64,000 nt of DNA. Origin: Pseudomonadota bacterium. Its GTDB lineage: Bacteria; Pseudomonadota; Alphaproteobacteria; UBA2136; JAPKEQ01. A program made the position numbers and the translations under genes. This document shows positions 61,654 to 64,000 of this stretch, one piece after another; within the stretch, counting starts at the first letter, position 1; each line of letters opens with the position of its first letter. The notes under the pieces were generated by a model. The model worked only from the letters and a program-made list of their open reading frames with translations. It was not told where the DNA came from and did not search any database. The stretch spans positions 102,598 through 166,597 of the forward strand of contig JAYZXF010000003.1 in NCBI GenBank assembly GCA_036141575.1. Direction: 5' to 3'.

Positions 61654-64000
61654 TTAGAAACGTGCTTCAATTGTTGACTTAAGACTTTTAAGATCAGCCA
61701 TTAACGCGTCGCGCTTCGTCTGTTGCTCAGTCACTACATGCTCTGGTGCACGGGCCACAAAGCTTTCATTCCCAAGCATACCCTCAATCTTAGACAGCTC
61801 TTTTTCAGCTTTCTCGATCTCTTTCTCAAGGCGCTCTTTCTCAGCAGCAAAGTCTACGATACCGTCCATGTTAAGGAGAATCTCAAGACCTTCAGCAACA
61901 GCAACCACTTCTGTCTTCGCAGCAGCTTCAGACGTACTTTCAAAACCAGATGTCTTCGTGAGGAAGGCAAGCATTGAAGCAAACTTCTCAAAACGTGCTT
62001 CAGCAGTTGCATCAGCCCCTTTCACACGTGCTGTCACATCTACCTTAGGCGCAACTTTCATCTCACTACGAGCCGTACGGATGGCACCAACCACATTCAC
62101 AAGCCAGTTAATATCTGTCTTAGATGTTTCATCAGATGGAATTTCATCAACTTTCGGCCATGCCGCTTGCATCAGGTAACCTTCTGTCGCACCGTCCATG
62201 TCTTGCCATAGCTTCTCAGTAATGTAAGGCATCATTGGATGTAGCACTTTAAGGATGCTTGTTAGTACGGCACCAGCAACAGCTTTGGTTTCTGCCTTAA
62301 GCGCTTCATCGTCACCGTTTACAAGTGGCTTAATCAACTCTAGGTACCAGTCACAGAATGTGCTCCACATCAGGTGGTAAAGCTTGCCACCCACATCATT
62401 GAAGCGGTACCCATCAAAGGCCTCTTCAATTTCACCAATTGTTTCTTTCAGAACGCTGCACATCCACAGGTTCACAGGGTGTTTTGCCTGCGCAAAACCT
62501 TCTGCTTCGTTACCAAGCTGAATGCCGTTCATCTCTGCAAAACGAGAAGCATTCCAGATCTTCGTACAGAAGTTACGCCCCTGCTCTACCATGTGCTCAC
62601 CAAGTTTAATGTCTTGGCCAATAGCAGATTGGTTCACAAGCGTATAACGCATGGCATCTGTACCAAATTTATCCATCAGATCTAGAGGGTTCATGACGTT
62701 CCCCTTAGACTTACTCATCTTCTGGCCTTTTTCATCCAGAATCATAGCGTGCGTGTAAATCGTCTTAAACGGAGATTTACCTGTAAACTCTTTCGCCATC
62801 ATCATCATACGGATAATCCAGAAGAATAAAATGTCACGACCTGGCATAATCGCTTCTTGTGGGAAGAACTTATCAAACTCAGGTGTTTTCTCAGGCCAGC
62901 CCAGCGTGCTCATTGGCCATAGCGCACTTGAAAACCACGTATCAAGTACATCGTTATCCTGCTCCCAGCCTGCGCCTGGGCACTCAGCCTGTACTTTAAT
63001 CTCTTCGCCTTTATACCAAGCAGGGATACGGTGCCCCCACCAAAGCTGACGAGAGATACACCAGTCTTGAATATTATTCAGCCAGTGGCGGTAAACTTTT
63101 TCATCACGTGGGTTTACAAAGTTCACTTCGCCATCATCTGCGGCTTGCAGACATTTTTTCGCAAGGGGTTCACCCTTCACAAACCACTGATTTGAAAGAT
63201 ATGGCTCAAGAATTGTATCATCACGCTCAGCATGCGGAACGCCGTGCATGTGCTCTTCTTCTTTTACAAATAGGCCAAGCTCTTTAAAGTCTTCAATCAC
63301 CTTTTTACGTGCATCAAAACGGTCCATACCCACGTAACCTTCAGGGCAGTTCTCGTTCATTTTTGCCTCATGTGTCATCAGATTAATCAATGGGATATGC
63401 ACACTATCTTTATGTCGCTTGTAAACTTCAAAATCATTAAAGTCATGCGCGGCTGTAATCTTCACCATCCCTGAACCAAACTCAGGATCAACATAATCAT
63501 CAGCAATAATTGGAATCTCACGATTTACGATTGGAACCGTTACCATACGGCCAACAAGGTCGCCTGCACGTGGATCTTTCGGGTTAATAGCGATCGCACC
63601 GTCCGCAAGAATTGTTTCTGGGCGTGTTGTGGCAATGTTAATGCCCTTTTCACCGTTGTACTCACCGCCATCAGCAAATGGGTATGTGAAGTGCCATAGA
63701 TGACCGTTCACCTCTTTGTGCTTCACTTCCAGATCACTCACAGAAGTCTGCATGTTTGGATCCCAGTTTACAAGGCGTTGGCCACGGTAAATCAGGTCAC
63801 GCTTGTGGAGTTCAATAAAGATATGCTCAACAGCCTTACTTAGACCTTCATCCATTGTAAAACGCTCACGCTGCCATGCACATGACACACCCAGGCGGCG
63901 CATTTGTGAGGCGATTGTGCTGTGAGAGTGATCTTTCCATGCCCAAGCACGCTCAAGGAATTTTTCACGACCCATTTCAAAACGGTTTGTGCCTTCATCC
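61654..64000 (-). CDS. valS: Valyl-tRNA synthetase (3' part)
   Basis: About 780 C-terminal codons; the N-terminus, including the HIGH motif, lies beyond the right edge. The visible part shows the editing CP1 domain, the KMSKSKGNV motif, the DALR-like anticodon domain and the C-terminal coiled coil (EKERLEKEIEKAEKELSKIEG) found in ValRS. Reading continues in frame to the window edge. Confidence 0.97.
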   Translation of the reverse strand, partial: DEGTNRFEMGREKFLERAWAWKDHSHSTIASQMRRLGVSCAWQRERFTMDEGLSKAVEHIFIELHKRDLIYRGQRLVNWDPNMQTSVSDLEVKHKEVNGHLWHFTYPFADGGEYNGEKGINIATTRPETILADGAIAINPKDPRAGDLVGRMVTVPIVNREIPIIADDYVDPEFGSGMVKITAAHDFNDFEVYKRHKDSVHIPLINLMTHEAKMNENCPEGYVGMDRFDARKKVIEDFKELGLFVKEEEHMHGVPHAERDDTILEPYLSNQWFVKGEPLAKKCLQAADDGEVNFVNPRDEKVYRHWLNNIQDWCISRQLWWGHRIPAWYKGEEIKVQAECPGAGWEQDNDVLDTWFSSALWPMSTLGWPEKTPEFDKFFPQEAIMPGRDILFFWIIRMMMMAKEFTGKSPFKTIYTHAMILDEKGQKMSKSKGNVMNPLDLMDKFGTDAMRYTLVNQSAIGQDIKLGEHMVEQGRNFCTKIWNASRFAEMNGIQLGNEAEGFAQAKHPVNLWMCSVLKETIGEIEEAFDGYRFNDVGGKLYHLMWSTFCDWYLELIKPLVNGDDEALKAETKAVAGAVLTSILKVLHPMMPYITEKLWQDMDGATEGYLMQAAWPKVDEIPSDETSKTDINWLVNVVGAIRTARSEMKVAPKVDVTARVKGADATAEARFEKFASMLAFLTKTSGFESTSEAAAKTEVVAVAEGLEILLNMDGIVDFAAEKERLEKEIEKAEKELSKIEGMLGNESFVARAPEHVVTEQQTKRDALMADLKSLKSTIEARF

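Noticed and set aside
1..64000. CRISPR arrays, insertion sequences, phage genes, rRNA
   Set aside because: Looked for direct repeats with regular spacing, transposase motifs, integrases and conserved rRNA sequence; none seen.

Overview
The window is a chromosomal segment of an alphaproteobacterium with moderate base composition (mid-40s % GC by eye, not counted). The evidence is gene content and order: a 14-subunit-type nuo operon, a short ProRS without editing insert next to lolC/lolD and dnaE, efp followed by an inositol-monophosphatase-family gene, and a dgt-argS-SPOR-nagZ / tatABC-serS-pcm-LysM/M23 block, all arrangements familiar in Alphaproteobacteria. I cannot name the genus. No insertion sequence, phage gene, CRISPR array or rRNA was seen. 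No gap between genes exceeds 300 bases; the longest is 58971-59251.

Layout. (1) 1-10561, minus strand: nuoL(partial)-K-J-[MazG-like]-I-H-G-F-E-[secreted six-Cys protein]-D-C-B-A, with a promoter upstream of nuoA. Two non-Nuo genes are embedded with overlapping stop/start codons. (2) 10639-20517, minus: dnaE, three paralogous Nudix genes, lolD, lolC, a membrane protein, a secreted protein and proS; the accessory genes interrupt a conserved proS-lolCD-dnaE order. (3) 20601-26293, mixed: a chain of tiny ORFs, tRNA-Met, an FkbM methyltransferase, a DegP-like protease with foreign-looking codon use, a secreted unknown, efp, and a degenerate inositol-monophosphatase homologue. (4) 26385-37192, plus: a reduced type II secretion system (gspD, E, F, G, H, J, K, L, M) holding a cREC-type receiver protein between gspE and gspF and interrupted by an opposite-strand Nudix gene; several RNA hairpins sit at its gene junctions. 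(5) 37200-47310: GNAT, ABC exporter, SPFH protein, sulfate-activation genes (sat/cysC fusion, cysQ), tRNA-Asp, SbmA/BacA-like transporter, pirin, citrate synthase, an unknown small gene. (6) 47329-58970, minus: NlpD-like LysM/M23 lipoprotein, DedA-family protein, pcm, serS, tatC/B/A, DUF218 protein, M50 protease, nagZ, SPOR protein, argS, dgt. (7) 59058-64000: erpA-type Fe-S carrier, two related small unknown genes, a second intact inositol-monophosphatase-family gene, and valS running off the right edge.

Functionally this is respiration (complex I, citrate synthase, Fe-S assembly), protein synthesis (four aminoacyl-tRNA synthetases, EF-P, two tRNAs), envelope biogenesis and export (Lol, Tat, T2SS, SPOR, NagZ, LytM factor) and sulfate activation. 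The most notable oddities are the receiver protein inside the T2SS cluster, the dead-looking phosphatase after efp, the Nudix paralogue array with eroded Nudix boxes, a terminator-like hairpin inside the start of gspH, the tiny-ORF chain at 20601-20852, and a recurring AATCGA element between stop codons and terminator hairpins. All functions are inferred from sequence motifs and general family knowledge; no search was run.
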